6,210 bases of DNA from Ignavibacteriales bacterium (lineage in GTDB: Bacteria > Bacteroidota > Ignavibacteria > UBA10030), in contig JACRFF010000155.1 in the NCBI GenBank assembly GCA_016218005.1, positions 1-6,210 on the forward strand, given 5' to 3'. The notes below the pieces were generated by a model, which did no database searches, was not told the DNA's origin, and saw only the letters and a program-made list of their open reading frames with translations. The stretch's first letter is position 1; every line of letters begins with the position of its first letter. Position numbers and translations under genes: made by a program. This document shows positions 1-5,938 of this stretch, piece by piece.

Positions 1-464
1 TACGGTTTCGGAGCGTAACCGGTCGACGTTACAATCGAGTTGTTAGGATTGAATCCGTCGAAGCTTGCCACGTTGTTGTAGCTTGCTATCCGCCCAAACC
101 CAAATGCAAACGTCAGACTTCCGCGTGTCGTCGGGATAGGATACACAACGCCGAGATTGTTAAGATTGAATTCGTTGTTGTCTGATTTCAACGAGGAACC
201 GAGGTACGTTACGTCGTTCGAAAGACCATATCGTGAGAGACCAGCAGAGAATTCATAGCTCCGTATCTGAGCAAGCCCCGCAGGATTGGTGAACAGCGCC
301 GAGTAGTCATCAGCAATACTGACGCCGACGCCGCCCATAGCCGCCGACTTCGACCCAACGGGTGAGTTCAAAAGGGAGAATCGAAGTGCATCTTCGGCAT
401 ATTGCGCGCGCGCGTTGATTACCGTGCAGAGAAGCAATACCGCAATCATTGAGTTCGTTTTCAT
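1..464 (-). CDS. OmpP1/FadL-like outer-membrane protein, N-terminal part (3' end outside window)
   Basis: The frame opens at the ATG at 464 and runs 154 codons without a stop to the window edge. The N-terminus is a clear signal peptide, MKTNSMIAVLLLCTVINARA, with cleavage expected before QYAEDAL. The mature start, ALRFSLLNSPVGSKSAAMGG followed by SIADDYSALFTNPAGLAQI, matches the conserved N-terminal pattern of OmpP1/FadL/TodX-like and related Bacteroidota/Ignavibacteria outer-membrane proteins ('AlxMGGA...DD.sAlfxNPAGLA'). LNNLGVVYPIPTTRGSLTFAF and FDGFNPNNSI follow, typical of the Ignavibacteria/Chlorobi version. Such proteins form barrels that pass hydrophobic or other small molecules, or act in secretion; the substrate is unknown. 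It starts 27 nt after the lipoprotein stop with only a weak AGG upstream, so it is likely cotranscribed with it. Confidence 0.85.
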   Translation of the reverse strand, partial: MKTNSMIAVLLLCTVINARAQYAEDALRFSLLNSPVGSKSAAMGGVGVSIADDYSALFTNPAGLAQIRSYEFSAGLSRYGLSNDVTYLGSSLKSDNNEFNLNNLGVVYPIPTTRGSLTFAFGFGRIASYNNVASFDGFNPNNSIVTSTGYAPKP

Positions 465-491
465 GATTTCTGCCTGTGAAGTTTTCTGCTG

Positions 492-1517
492 TTATCGCCC
501 ACCGCGACGCGACCCACCGCCACGACTTTCTCCGCCACCACGGCTCTCTCCGCCGCCGCTGCTTCTTCCTCCGCCTCCACCTGAACTTGCCGGAGGTGGA
601 GAATAACTTGGACCACTGGAACGCGATGGCGGCGGACTGAACGAGGGCTGATGAGACTCGCGCGAGCGCGGTGAAGCAAACACGCGCTGTGCATTCTCCT
701 CTCTTCTCGACCGGTTTCCTGAATTGCCGTATTCGGTGCGGCCGCCTGTCGATGGAATATCATATCTCGGTCGTACTGATTCCCGTCCGGTAGAATATCC
801 GCGGCTGGGGGGAATCCACGTTCCACTGCTTCGGCCGTACGTGGCGCTGCTACGGGTTCCGGAACCCTCTCCCGCTCGAACTCCACCATTGTCTCTCACC
901 ACGCCGGTTCCCGTCCTTCGTAGCCTTTCGGCTACTTCGGAAGGCGAAGAAGGGCGGCTGCCAGCGGGGAGAGTGGTTCCAGAACTCCCGTAGGATGCAC
1001 CGCGAGTAATCGGTCTATCGGATCGATCCAACCCACCCGTACGGCGGACTCCTGAATTGCGTGTTGCATATCGTGCCGGATAGCTGGCGTCTGTTCCCGG
1101 ATAGTACCCCGGATAGTACCAATGTGTCGAAGCATAGTACCCCCAGCCGTAGATGGGATAATGCCATCGGTAGTACGTTGGATACCACACATACGGGGTT
1201 CCACACCACCAGCCGTCGTAGTAGTAGTTGAAAGCAACCGAAGGCCACCACGGATCCACCAACACTATGTGTGTCGTCCAAGCCGGATAGTAGTATCTGA
1301 ACCCATACAAGTAACGATGACGATAGTAGTCATCGTCATAGTAATCTCCTCTATCGTACTTTGCCGAAGTCGAGTCATCCAATCGCTCGGTCTGCTCGGC
1401 AGACGACACTGTGCGATCATCTTCATCCGGATTTCTTGCGATTTGGGTGTAGCAACCCGCCATGAAAAAACTCGCTCCCAACAAACCCGCAGCCAATATT
1501 TTTGTTCGCATGGTCAT
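492..1517 (-). CDS. Tyr/Trp-rich, Gly/Ser/Arg-rich lipoprotein of unknown function
   Basis: I do not recognise a named family. The 341-residue protein begins with a basic MTMRTK, a hydrophobic stretch and the lipobox FMAGC, so Cys22 should be lipidated and the protein membrane-anchored. After an acidic linker (30-65, with a DYYDDDYY cluster) comes a middle section (about 68-140) extraordinarily rich in Tyr, Trp and Pro, for example YYYDGWWCGTPYVWYPTYY and YYPGYYPG. The rest (about 150-341) is low-complexity and probably disordered: Ser, Gly, Arg and Pro dominate, with SFSPPPSRSSGPSYSPPP and a terminal GGGESRGGGESRGGG ending RRGGR. The C-terminal half is strongly basic. A frame extension to 1649 exists, but it overlaps the terminator and lacks a ribosome-binding site, so I use 1517. 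The gene follows a terminator and precedes an outer-membrane protein gene by 27 nt, which suggests an envelope role. Confidence 0.87.
   Translation of the reverse strand: MTMRTKILAAGLLGASFFMAGCYTQIARNPDEDDRTVSSAEQTERLDDSTSAKYDRGDYYDDDYYRHRYLYGFRYYYPAWTTHIVLVDPWWPSVAFNYYYDGWWCGTPYVWYPTYYRWHYPIYGWGYYASTHWYYPGYYPGTDASYPARYATRNSGVRRTGGLDRSDRPITRGASYGSSGTTLPAGSRPSSPSEVAERLRRTGTGVVRDNGGVRAGEGSGTRSSATYGRSSGTWIPPSRGYSTGRESVRPRYDIPSTGGRTEYGNSGNRSRREENAQRVFASPRSRESHQPSFSPPPSRSSGPSYSPPPASSGGGGGRSSGGGESRGGGESRGGGSRRGGR
520..555 (-). repeat. 18-bp tandem repeat in the lipoprotein C-terminal codons
   Basis: Two adjacent 18-bp units (520-537 and 538-555) agree at 15 of 18 positions and encode the repeated GGGESR hexapeptide. 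The three differences include silent changes, so the peptide repeat is kept while the DNA has diverged. Confidence 0.85.
1096..1119 (-). repeat. Perfect 12-bp tandem duplication in the lipoprotein gene
   Basis: CCCGGATAGTAC occurs twice head to tail on the plus strand (1096-1107 and 1108-1119). It encodes the doubled YYPG motif in the aromatic-rich section. As both copies are identical, the duplication is probably recent or maintained by slippage. Confidence 0.9.
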
Positions 1518-1520
1518 ATG

Positions 1521-1526
1521 TCCTCT
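1521..1526 (-). promoter_or_regulatory. Ribosome binding site of the lipoprotein gene
   Basis: AGAGGA on the minus strand, 3 nt before the ATG at 1517 and 9 nt before a second in-frame ATG at 1511. Spacing does not settle which of the two is used, and they differ by only two residues. The site does argue against the long in-frame upstream extension, which would read through the terminator. Confidence 0.6.
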
Positions 1527-1530
1527 ATTT

Positions 1531-1552
1531 TCTTGTAATAGATGATACAAGA
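1531..1552 (-). promoter_or_regulatory. Perfect 7+7 bp inverted repeat in the lipoprotein leader (possible operator)
   Basis: TCTTGTA and TACAAGA arms separated by 8 nt, lying 13 nt before the lipoprotein start and just upstream of its ribosome-binding site. Its dyad symmetry and position between terminator and start codon suit an operator or a small leader hairpin. The stretch 1518-1570 must hold the promoter of this gene. I cannot point to a convincing -35/-10 pair, although TATCAT within this repeat could serve as a -10. Confidence 0.4.
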
Positions 1553-1570
1553 GCAGTGCCACTCCTAACC

Positions 1571-1614
1571 AAAGAAAAAGCCCGATTCCTGCATTGTTTT
1601 GGCAGAAATCGGGC
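1571..1614 (-). terminator. Intrinsic (rho-independent) terminator of the upstream operon
   Basis: On the minus strand GCCCGATTTCTGC (1614-1602) pairs with GCAGGAATCGGGC (1592-1580) over 13 positions, including one G-U, with a 9-nt loop (1593-1601). TTTTTCTTT (1579-1571) follows immediately. The T-run is on one side only, so it works for minus-strand transcripts. It ends the unit recN/S23/cysS/amidohydrolase/barrel and insulates the lipoprotein gene, which starts about 55 nt beyond and therefore needs its own promoter. Confidence 0.92.
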
Positions 1615-1641
1615 CTGTAGGATGTTCTTTTATTCAGAATT

Positions 1642-1669
1642 GTGGACACGCAAACCCGTTGCTGTCCAC
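1642..1669 (-). other. Bulged hairpin just after the barrel gene
   Basis: GTGGACA (1642-1648) pairs with TGTCCAC (1663-1669), and inside it GCAA (1650-1653) pairs with TTGC (1659-1662). This gives 11 base pairs with one bulged base (1649) and a 5-nt loop. It begins 11 nt past the stop codon. No T-run follows on either strand, so it is not itself a classical terminator. It may protect the mRNA 3' end or work with the terminator downstream. Confidence 0.55.
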
Positions 1670-1680
1670 TATCGAAAACA

Positions 1681-2469
1681 TCAAAATGTGCCGATGTAAT
1701 CGATCTGGAGGGTTCGGTTCCCGATGGTTACGTTATCCTGGTTCTTGATGATATTCTTAAGGTCAAAACCGACAACCAAGCCCTTTCCCCAACTCCACCG
1801 GAATGCAAGATTGAGATAGCCTTTGCCCTTGCCAATCACTTGGTCATCATTGAAAGCAAGGTCGTATTCAGCAAGGAGGGAAATATCTTTCCCGATGGAC
1901 TTTTCGATTCCTACGTAGGCATTCATGTCTTTATCGCCGTCATTGCGTTCAGTAGTGAAGTTGAGTCCTCCGTGGAGACTGAGGTTGCCGAGAAGCGCAT
2001 AGTTCTTGCTGGCAGAAATGAAAGCGCCGGGGGCTTTGATGGTGTAGCGCTGAAGCGAATCCGCCGAGAGAAATGGTTCTTTGCCCTGTGAATCGAATCC
2101 GAGAGCAATGGCAGGCATCAAGGAAGATTCGTTGAAGAGGCGCAATTTCACGCTGACGCCCGGCGCCGGGTTCATGCGAATCTGCTCGTGCCCGATAATA
2201 TCGGTGCCGCCGTAAGATATGCCGAACATAAATTGCTCAAACACTCCAACCGAGAGTCCGACCAACACACCCCCCTGTTGGAAAAAGTTCGAGGCAACCT
2301 CATAGCTGCCGCGTTTGAGCATGCCCGCCGTTGGCTTATCTACAAGCATGAGAGGCTCTGCTGTCGCTCCATCGCCTGCATAGCTCTGTGCTTTCCCGAT
2401 AGAAATACCGAGCAGGCACATTAACATCCACAGCGCCATCGTGTGCATTACATTCGGCTGATTACGCAT
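1681..2469 (-). CDS. Exported YjbH-like outer-membrane beta-barrel protein
   Basis: A 262-residue protein that I believe is exported to the outer membrane. Its N-terminus has a hydrophobic signal segment (about residues 8-25, MHTMALWMLMCLLGISIG) with likely cleavage after KAQ. The body is rich in alternating-polarity strands with Gly and aromatic residues. LVDKPTAGMLKRGSYEV (42-58), VLVGLSVGVFEQFMFGISYGG (68-88, read in two strands), LMPAIALGFDSQGKEPF (117-133) and ISLLAEYDLAF (196-206) resemble YjbH/capsule-type barrels. The final residue is Phe (YIGTF), as in many BAM-assembled barrels. The start is set by a good ribosome-binding site and overlaps the amidohydrolase stop in ATGCGTAA, so the two are translationally coupled. 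It is shorter than E. coli YjbH. A narrower call than 'outer-membrane barrel' is inference; family assignment from memory of motif shape, not a search. Confidence 0.75.
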   Translation of the reverse strand: MRNQPNVMHTMALWMLMCLLGISIGKAQSYAGDGATAEPLMLVDKPTAGMLKRGSYEVASNFFQQGGVLVGLSVGVFEQFMFGISYGGTDIIGHEQIRMNPAPGVSVKLRLFNESSLMPAIALGFDSQGKEPFLSADSLQRYTIKAPGAFISASKNYALLGNLSLHGGLNFTTERNDGDKDMNAYVGIEKSIGKDISLLAEYDLAFNDDQVIGKGKGYLNLAFRWSWGKGLVVGFDLKNIIKNQDNVTIGNRTLQIDYIGTF

Positions 2470-4036
2470 CGTCCTCTCCAAAGATTTTCGTGATTCGTTT
2501 GTGCGGCGGCTTGTCCGTATGGGAGGGTGCGTTGTTTTTGGTCTGTTGCTGGTGCACCCGATCATCTGCGGACTCAGATTGCGGCTCGCTCTCCTCTTCA
2601 GGCTCCTGTTCTTCCTCAACTCTTGGCATCACAAACGGCAGAATCGGTGCGATACCCGCCAGACCCGTCCGAACGCCCGCCTGCCATCGGTCGGGCAGGG
2701 GCTGGCCGCCAGCGGTTCTGTTTGCCCGCGGACCTGCGCCCGAGATCGCAACTAATTTTTCCAAAAGCCGATTCTGGTCGTGCACAAGGTCTTCTTCTGC
2801 ATACGCCAGCACCTGACCCTTTCGCAAATAGAATTGACCATCGATCATGACGTCGCTCACGCAGCTCCCCAAAGCTTCTCTCAGCAAGACATTCAGTATG
2901 GCCTCTGAATCTTTCAATGAGAGCACGCCTTGCAACCGGTGATCGCTCACGTCGACGAAGGCCATGTCGGCTTTCTTGCCGGCTTCGATAGACCCAACTT
3001 CTGATTGCATGCCGATAGCTTGGGCGGCAATCTTTGTGTGCATCGATAGAATCGTGGAGGGCGCAATACCCGGTATGCGCAGAACTTCTTCCAGCAATTG
3101 GAAACTGTGCATCGTCGCAAGCGGGTCGGCAACTCCCCAATCACTTGCAAGCGCAAGAGGTATTCCCCGCCGCACCAACTCATCAACCGGTGGGAAATCG
3201 GTCTGCTTGTCAAACATAGCGCGCGGCGAAAGCATCAGGGAAACTTTTTTTCCCGCGAGAATGTCAAGGTCTCCGCCTTCCAATGCCGTGAGGTGAGGAA
3301 TGTGAACGGGAAGATCAAAGACCCGATATTCATCGAGCAATTGAACAATCGTCTTGCGAAAATTCTTTTTCACCGTTTCCAAGCCGCCGCGTGTCTCGCC
3401 CACGTGTGCAATCAGCGGTAGTTGATGCTCACGCGCGGAGCGAATCGTTGATTGGAGATTGTAGGTCGTCAACTCTTCTTCCTGAGAGATCGGCAGCGCA
3501 AACCGTATCTTCGGTCGTCTTGGCTTCGACAACTCCTCAAGTTGATCACCGTTATGAAGCCCTATCACGCCGCGCAGTTCCGATATGCGCAGCGCTTCGA
3601 GAGACGCCGCCAGCGGGTATCCGAATCGGTCAAAGCCAAATTCCGCAACCGTCGTTACGCCGTTCTTCAGCGCGGCAACGTAAGCGAGCCGATAGGCAGA
3701 GACAAAGTCATTCGTTGAAGCGGTGTTGCGAAAGTACTCCATCACCGTGCGGATGGATGTTTCGCGATTCCAACGCGCCATGCCGACGCCGCCGGTGAAA
3801 TACCGAAGGAGAAATGATTCGCCGTGCACGTGCGGGTCGACAAAGCCGGGCACGATGATCTTGCCGCTTGCGTCGATAACCTCTGCGTTCGGATGCAACG
3901 ACTTGAACAAGTCGCCGCGTGTGCTGACTTCAGCGATGCGGTCGTCGCGAACCAGCACGGCAAATTGCCCGGACCGGTTCTGGCCGTCGCACGTGAAAAG
4001 GTAACCGTTCTCTATGATTTTCACCAGGTCAGGCAT
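2462..4036 (-). CDS. Amidohydrolase-superfamily enzyme (TRZ/ATZ/SAH-deaminase type) with C-terminal tail
   Basis: A 524-residue metal-dependent hydrolase of the amidohydrolase superfamily, probably a cytosolic deaminase or chlorohydrolase-like enzyme; substrate unknown. The N-terminal small beta-domain leads into PGFVDPHVHGESFLLR (63-78) with the metal-binding HxH pair His69/His71. The pattern continues with ALKNGVTTVAEFG (122-134), IAHVGET with metal His211 and catalytic Glu214, PVHIPHLT (His245/His248), and ALASDWG with Asp299, the expected metal/catalytic aspartate. EVGSIEAGKKADMAFVD (346-362) and VMIDGQFYLRKGQ (396-408) close the enzyme fold. Residues after about 415 are extra: a Pro/Gly-containing linker, a strongly acidic stretch (473-492), a polar Gln/Asn/His/Pro region, and a basic-then-acidic end KRITKIFGEDDA. 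No signal peptide is visible. The start ATG lies 6 nt after the cysS stop, which suggests translational coupling. The stop overlaps the next gene by 8 nt. Confidence 0.93.
   Translation of the reverse strand: MPDLVKIIENGYLFTCDGQNRSGQFAVLVRDDRIAEVSTRGDLFKSLHPNAEVIDASGKIIVPGFVDPHVHGESFLLRYFTGGVGMARWNRETSIRTVMEYFRNTASTNDFVSAYRLAYVAALKNGVTTVAEFGFDRFGYPLAASLEALRISELRGVIGLHNGDQLEELSKPRRPKIRFALPISQEEELTTYNLQSTIRSAREHQLPLIAHVGETRGGLETVKKNFRKTIVQLLDEYRVFDLPVHIPHLTALEGGDLDILAGKKVSLMLSPRAMFDKQTDFPPVDELVRRGIPLALASDWGVADPLATMHSFQLLEEVLRIPGIAPSTILSMHTKIAAQAIGMQSEVGSIEAGKKADMAFVDVSDHRLQGVLSLKDSEAILNVLLREALGSCVSDVMIDGQFYLRKGQVLAYAEEDLVHDQNRLLEKLVAISGAGPRANRTAGGQPLPDRWQAGVRTGLAGIAPILPFVMPRVEEEQEPEEESEPQSESADDRVHQQQTKNNAPSHTDKPPHKRITKIFGEDDA
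2472..2479 (-). promoter_or_regulatory. Strong ribosome binding site for the YjbH-like barrel gene
   Basis: GGAGAGGA on the minus strand, inside the last codons of the amidohydrolase gene; its GGAG core is 6 nt from the ATG at 2469. It decides the start of the downstream gene. The same frame stays open about 50 codons further upstream, but that part reads as highly basic, low-quality sequence overlapping the amidohydrolase tail. Confidence 0.7.
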
Positions 4037-4042
4037 GGGATG

Positions 4043-5515
4043 TCACGACCGTTTCCAGCTTGTGCCTTCCTTCTTGTCCTCCAGCACGTAGCCAAGCGAC
4101 TTGAGACGGTCACGAATCAAGTCCGAAAGTCCCCAGAGTTTGTTCTTGCGGACTTCATTGCGAACATCAACCAAGAGTCCTAACAATTCCCGAAGGGACA
4201 AGTCAGGCTCATGATTTTCAGTCGACAAAACCGAAGTCTTAGTAGGCAGAATACCAAGTACCTTTCCAGCCAACGTGGAAAACGCTGTTTCTATTTCGAG
4301 GAGGAAGTCCTTTGAGGGTCGAAGTTCAGAATTCAGCCAGACATTTACCTCGGACACAAGATTGAATAATACGGCAATTGCTCTAGGCGTGTTGAAGTCA
4401 TCATTCATCGCCTCTTGAAATTGCAACTTAAAAGGTTCGATACCTCCGTTTATTTTCGTCGAAGAGTCCTGTCCCTTCGGGAATTGAAGATCGTAATTGC
4501 TAATTGCCTCCCGTAAATGAACCATAAAATTCTTCAACCTATCGTATCCCGCTTTCGCTCCCGCCAATGCTTCGTCGCTGAAATCCAACGTGCTGCGATA
4601 ATGGCATTGCAGAATGAAGAAACGCATCACCAGCGGATTGTAGTTCTTGAATGCATCCTTCAACGTTGTAAAGTTGCCCAACGACTTCGACATCTTCTGC
4701 CCATTGACGGTCACGAGATTGTTGTGAATCCAATAGCGCACAAACGTTTTGCCGGTCGCCGATTCGCTCTGCGCAATCTCGCACTCGTGGTGCGGAAACT
4801 GGTTATCCAATCCGCCGCCGTGGATATCGAACGTTTCGCCGAGATACTTCATCGACATGGCCGAGCACTCCACGTGCCAGCCGGGAAATCCTTCGCCCCA
4901 CGGACTCGGCCAGCGCATGATGTGTTCAGAATCCGCGCGCTTCCACAACGCAAAGTCTTCCGGGCTGCGCTTCTCATCGCGCACGTCAACGCGCGTTCCC
5001 GCAGCCGCCTCTTCCAACTTCCGGCCGCTGAGCTTGCCGTAGCCTTTGGCTTTCCGTACGTCGAAGTACACCGAGCCGTTTACTTCATAAGCGAATCCCT
5101 TCGCCAGCAGTTCCTTCACAATTTCGATCTGCTCGATGATGTGTCCCGTGGCGCGCGGAGAAATATCGGGACGAAGAATGTTGAGCGCATCCATGTCCTC
5201 GAAGTAGCTGCGCGTAATGTTCTCGGCAATTTGCATCGGATGAATTTTTTCGATCTTTGATTGCTTGAGCATCCGGTCTTCGCCGTCGTCGAGCAAATGT
5301 CCCACGTCCGTGATGTTCTGAACATAGAGAACGTTGTAGCCGCAAAACCGCAGATAGCGCACGATGATGTCGAACGAGACGTAGCTCTTACCGTGGCCGA
5401 TATGCGAGTGGCTGTACACCGTCGGCCCGCACACATACATGCCAACGTGGCCAGAGACGAGAGGCGTGAATTCCTCTTTTGTTCTCGTGAGGGAATTGTA
5501 AATCATCAGAGCCAT
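4043..5515 (-). CDS. cysS: Cysteinyl-tRNA synthetase
   Basis: CysRS, a class I synthetase, charges tRNA-Cys with cysteine using ATP in the cytoplasm. The 490-residue protein is complete and of normal bacterial length. Visible motifs are [14 protein letters not shown] (29-42, with the HIGH motif at 38-41), [16 protein letters not shown] (67-82), [11 protein letters not shown] (212-222), [23 protein letters not shown] (229-251, split here by position), and KMSKS (274-278). The C-terminus, [12 protein letters not shown], is the usual family ending. By family alignment the zinc ligands should be Cys29, Cys217, His242 and Glu246, all present. Residue 245 is Cys where Asn is common. The start at 5515 gives [11 protein letters not shown]; a second in-frame ATG at 5506 (MIYNSLTR) fits the family N-terminus equally well. 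No Shine-Dalgarno sequence precedes either. The gene begins 13 nt after the S23 gene and ends 6 nt before the amidohydrolase. Confidence 0.98.
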   Translation of the reverse strand: MALMIYNSLTRTKEEFTPLVSGHVGMYVCGPTVYSHSHIGHGKSYVSFDIIVRYLRFCGYNVLYVQNITDVGHLLDDGEDRMLKQSKIEKIHPMQIAENITRSYFEDMDALNILRPDISPRATGHIIEQIEIVKELLAKGFAYEVNGSVYFDVRKAKGYGKLSGRKLEEAAAGTRVDVRDEKRSPEDFALWKRADSEHIMRWPSPWGEGFPGWHVECSAMSMKYLGETFDIHGGGLDNQFPHHECEIAQSESATGKTFVRYWIHNNLVTVNGQKMSKSLGNFTTLKDAFKNYNPLVMRFFILQCHYRSTLDFSDEALAGAKAGYDRLKNFMVHLREAISNYDLQFPKGQDSSTKINGGIEPFKLQFQEAMNDDFNTPRAIAVLFNLVSEVNVWLNSELRPSKDFLLEIETAFSTLAGKVLGILPTKTSVLSTENHEPDLSLRELLGLLVDVRNEVRKNKLWGLSDLIRDRLKSLGYVLEDKKEGTSWKRS

Positions 5516-5528
5516 TGGCTAAATATCG

Positions 5529-5915
5529 TCAAGTAGATAATGGGTATTTGGAATTAGGTTGTTGGGCTCTCACTTTGCCGATGAAGCTGTTGAGCTTCCT
5601 TTGTTCTTGGCTCACTCTTTCGAGGATGACTTCAACGCTCCCGGCATTCAGCAAGCGGAGATTTCTTGTCAAGATGAGCTGCGTTTCAAGTTCATATGAT
5701 GAACCAATCGCAATCTGAAGATAGCGTTTGAATTCAGCATTGCTGTCTCTACTGCATCCTTCTGCAATGTTCGAGGGTATCGAGACTGCAGATCGTTGGA
5801 GTTGAGACTTGAGTCCAAATTTTTCTTCTGCGGGAAGCTTGGCGGCCAGTTCATACACCTTTTCCGCAATCTCGACCCCGATGTTCCACACTTCCAATTC
5901 TCTGAAATTCCTCAT
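5529..5915 (-). CDS. Four-helix-bundle protein, S23 / 23S-rRNA intervening-sequence family
   Basis: A 128-residue protein of the S23/four-helix-bundle family, first found encoded in intervening sequences of 23S rRNA; the Avd protein of diversity-generating retroelements is a relative. Molecular function of stand-alone members is unknown; a basic bundle that binds nucleic acid is the usual idea. Family hallmarks are visible in order: N-terminal MRNFRELEVW, YELAAKLPAEEKFGLKSQ (residues 21-38), the signature RSAVSIPSNIAEG (41-53), then EFKRYLQIAIGSSYELETQL (61-80). I start at the ATG at 5915 because an AGGA lies 7 nt upstream. An in-frame TTG at 5921 would lie too close to that site. The last ten residues or so (QQPNSKYPLST) look non-conserved and overlap one arm of an inverted repeat. 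It sits between recN and cysS, 23 and 13 nt away. No reverse transcriptase or variable repeat is nearby, so a retroelement role is not supported here. Confidence 0.92.
   Translation of the reverse strand: MRNFRELEVWNIGVEIAEKVYELAAKLPAEEKFGLKSQLQRSAVSIPSNIAEGCSRDSNAEFKRYLQIAIGSSYELETQLILTRNLRLLNAGSVEVILERVSQEQRKLNSFIGKVRAQQPNSKYPLST
5542..5557 (+). repeat. Left arm of imperfect inverted repeat flanking the S23 gene
   Basis: GGGTATTTGGAATTAG on the plus strand. It matches GGGGATTAGGAATTGG, read on the minus strand at 5933-5918, at 13 of 16 positions, so the two copies face each other across the S23 gene. This arm lies inside the last codons of the gene (around Asn-Ser-Lys-Tyr-Pro). Whether it marks the edge of a mobile cassette is inference. 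Confidence 0.5.
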
Positions 5916-5917
5916 GG

Positions 5918-5933
5918 CCAATTCCTAATCCCC
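5918..5933 (-). repeat. Right arm of imperfect inverted repeat flanking the S23 gene
   Basis: GGGGATTAGGAATTGG on the minus strand, directly before the S23 start codon and containing its AGGA ribosome-binding site. It pairs with the arm at 5542-5557 (13 of 16 positions match). No clear target-site duplication is visible outside the two arms, so excision or insertion history cannot be read from this copy alone. Confidence 0.5.
5923..5926 (-). promoter_or_regulatory. Ribosome binding site deciding the S23-gene start
   Basis: AGGA on the minus strand lies 7 nt before the ATG at 5915-5913. This favours that ATG over the TTG two codons upstream, which would be only 1 nt from the site. The site lies inside the right arm of the inverted repeat that flanks the gene, so the repeat itself would supply the translation signal. 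Confidence 0.55.
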
Positions 5934-5938
5934 AACAG

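Noticed and set aside
404..414. Alternating GC run in the OmpP1-like gene (possible Z-DNA)
   Set aside because: It is only 11 nt long and fully explained by the Ala-Arg-Ala codons at the signal-peptide cleavage site.
461..889. Proline/alanine/glutamate-rich frames on both strands over the lipoprotein 3' half
   Set aside because: They are out-of-frame readings of the repetitive Gly/Ser/Arg codons. They lack start signals and conserved features.
1518..1649. Upstream in-frame extension of the lipoprotein with a hydrophobic segment
   Set aside because: It would translate through the intrinsic terminator and lacks a ribosome-binding site. The shorter start gives a textbook lipoprotein signal with lipobox.
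2470..2619. 50-codon N-terminal extension of the barrel protein
   Set aside because: The extension is antisense-like, very basic sequence overlapping the amidohydrolase tail. The start at 2469 has a strong ribosome-binding site and places the signal peptide at the N-terminus.
4517..5260. A 247-codon open frame on the plus strand opposite cysS
   Set aside because: It lies wholly antisense to the strongly supported cysS, has a composition typical of an antisense shadow (rich in Arg, His, Ala, Leu), has no visible ribosome-binding site, and resembles no family I recognise.
5529..5915. S23-like protein as an Avd component of a diversity-generating retroelement
   Set aside because: No reverse transcriptase, template repeat or variable repeat is present within the window, and the neighbours are housekeeping genes.
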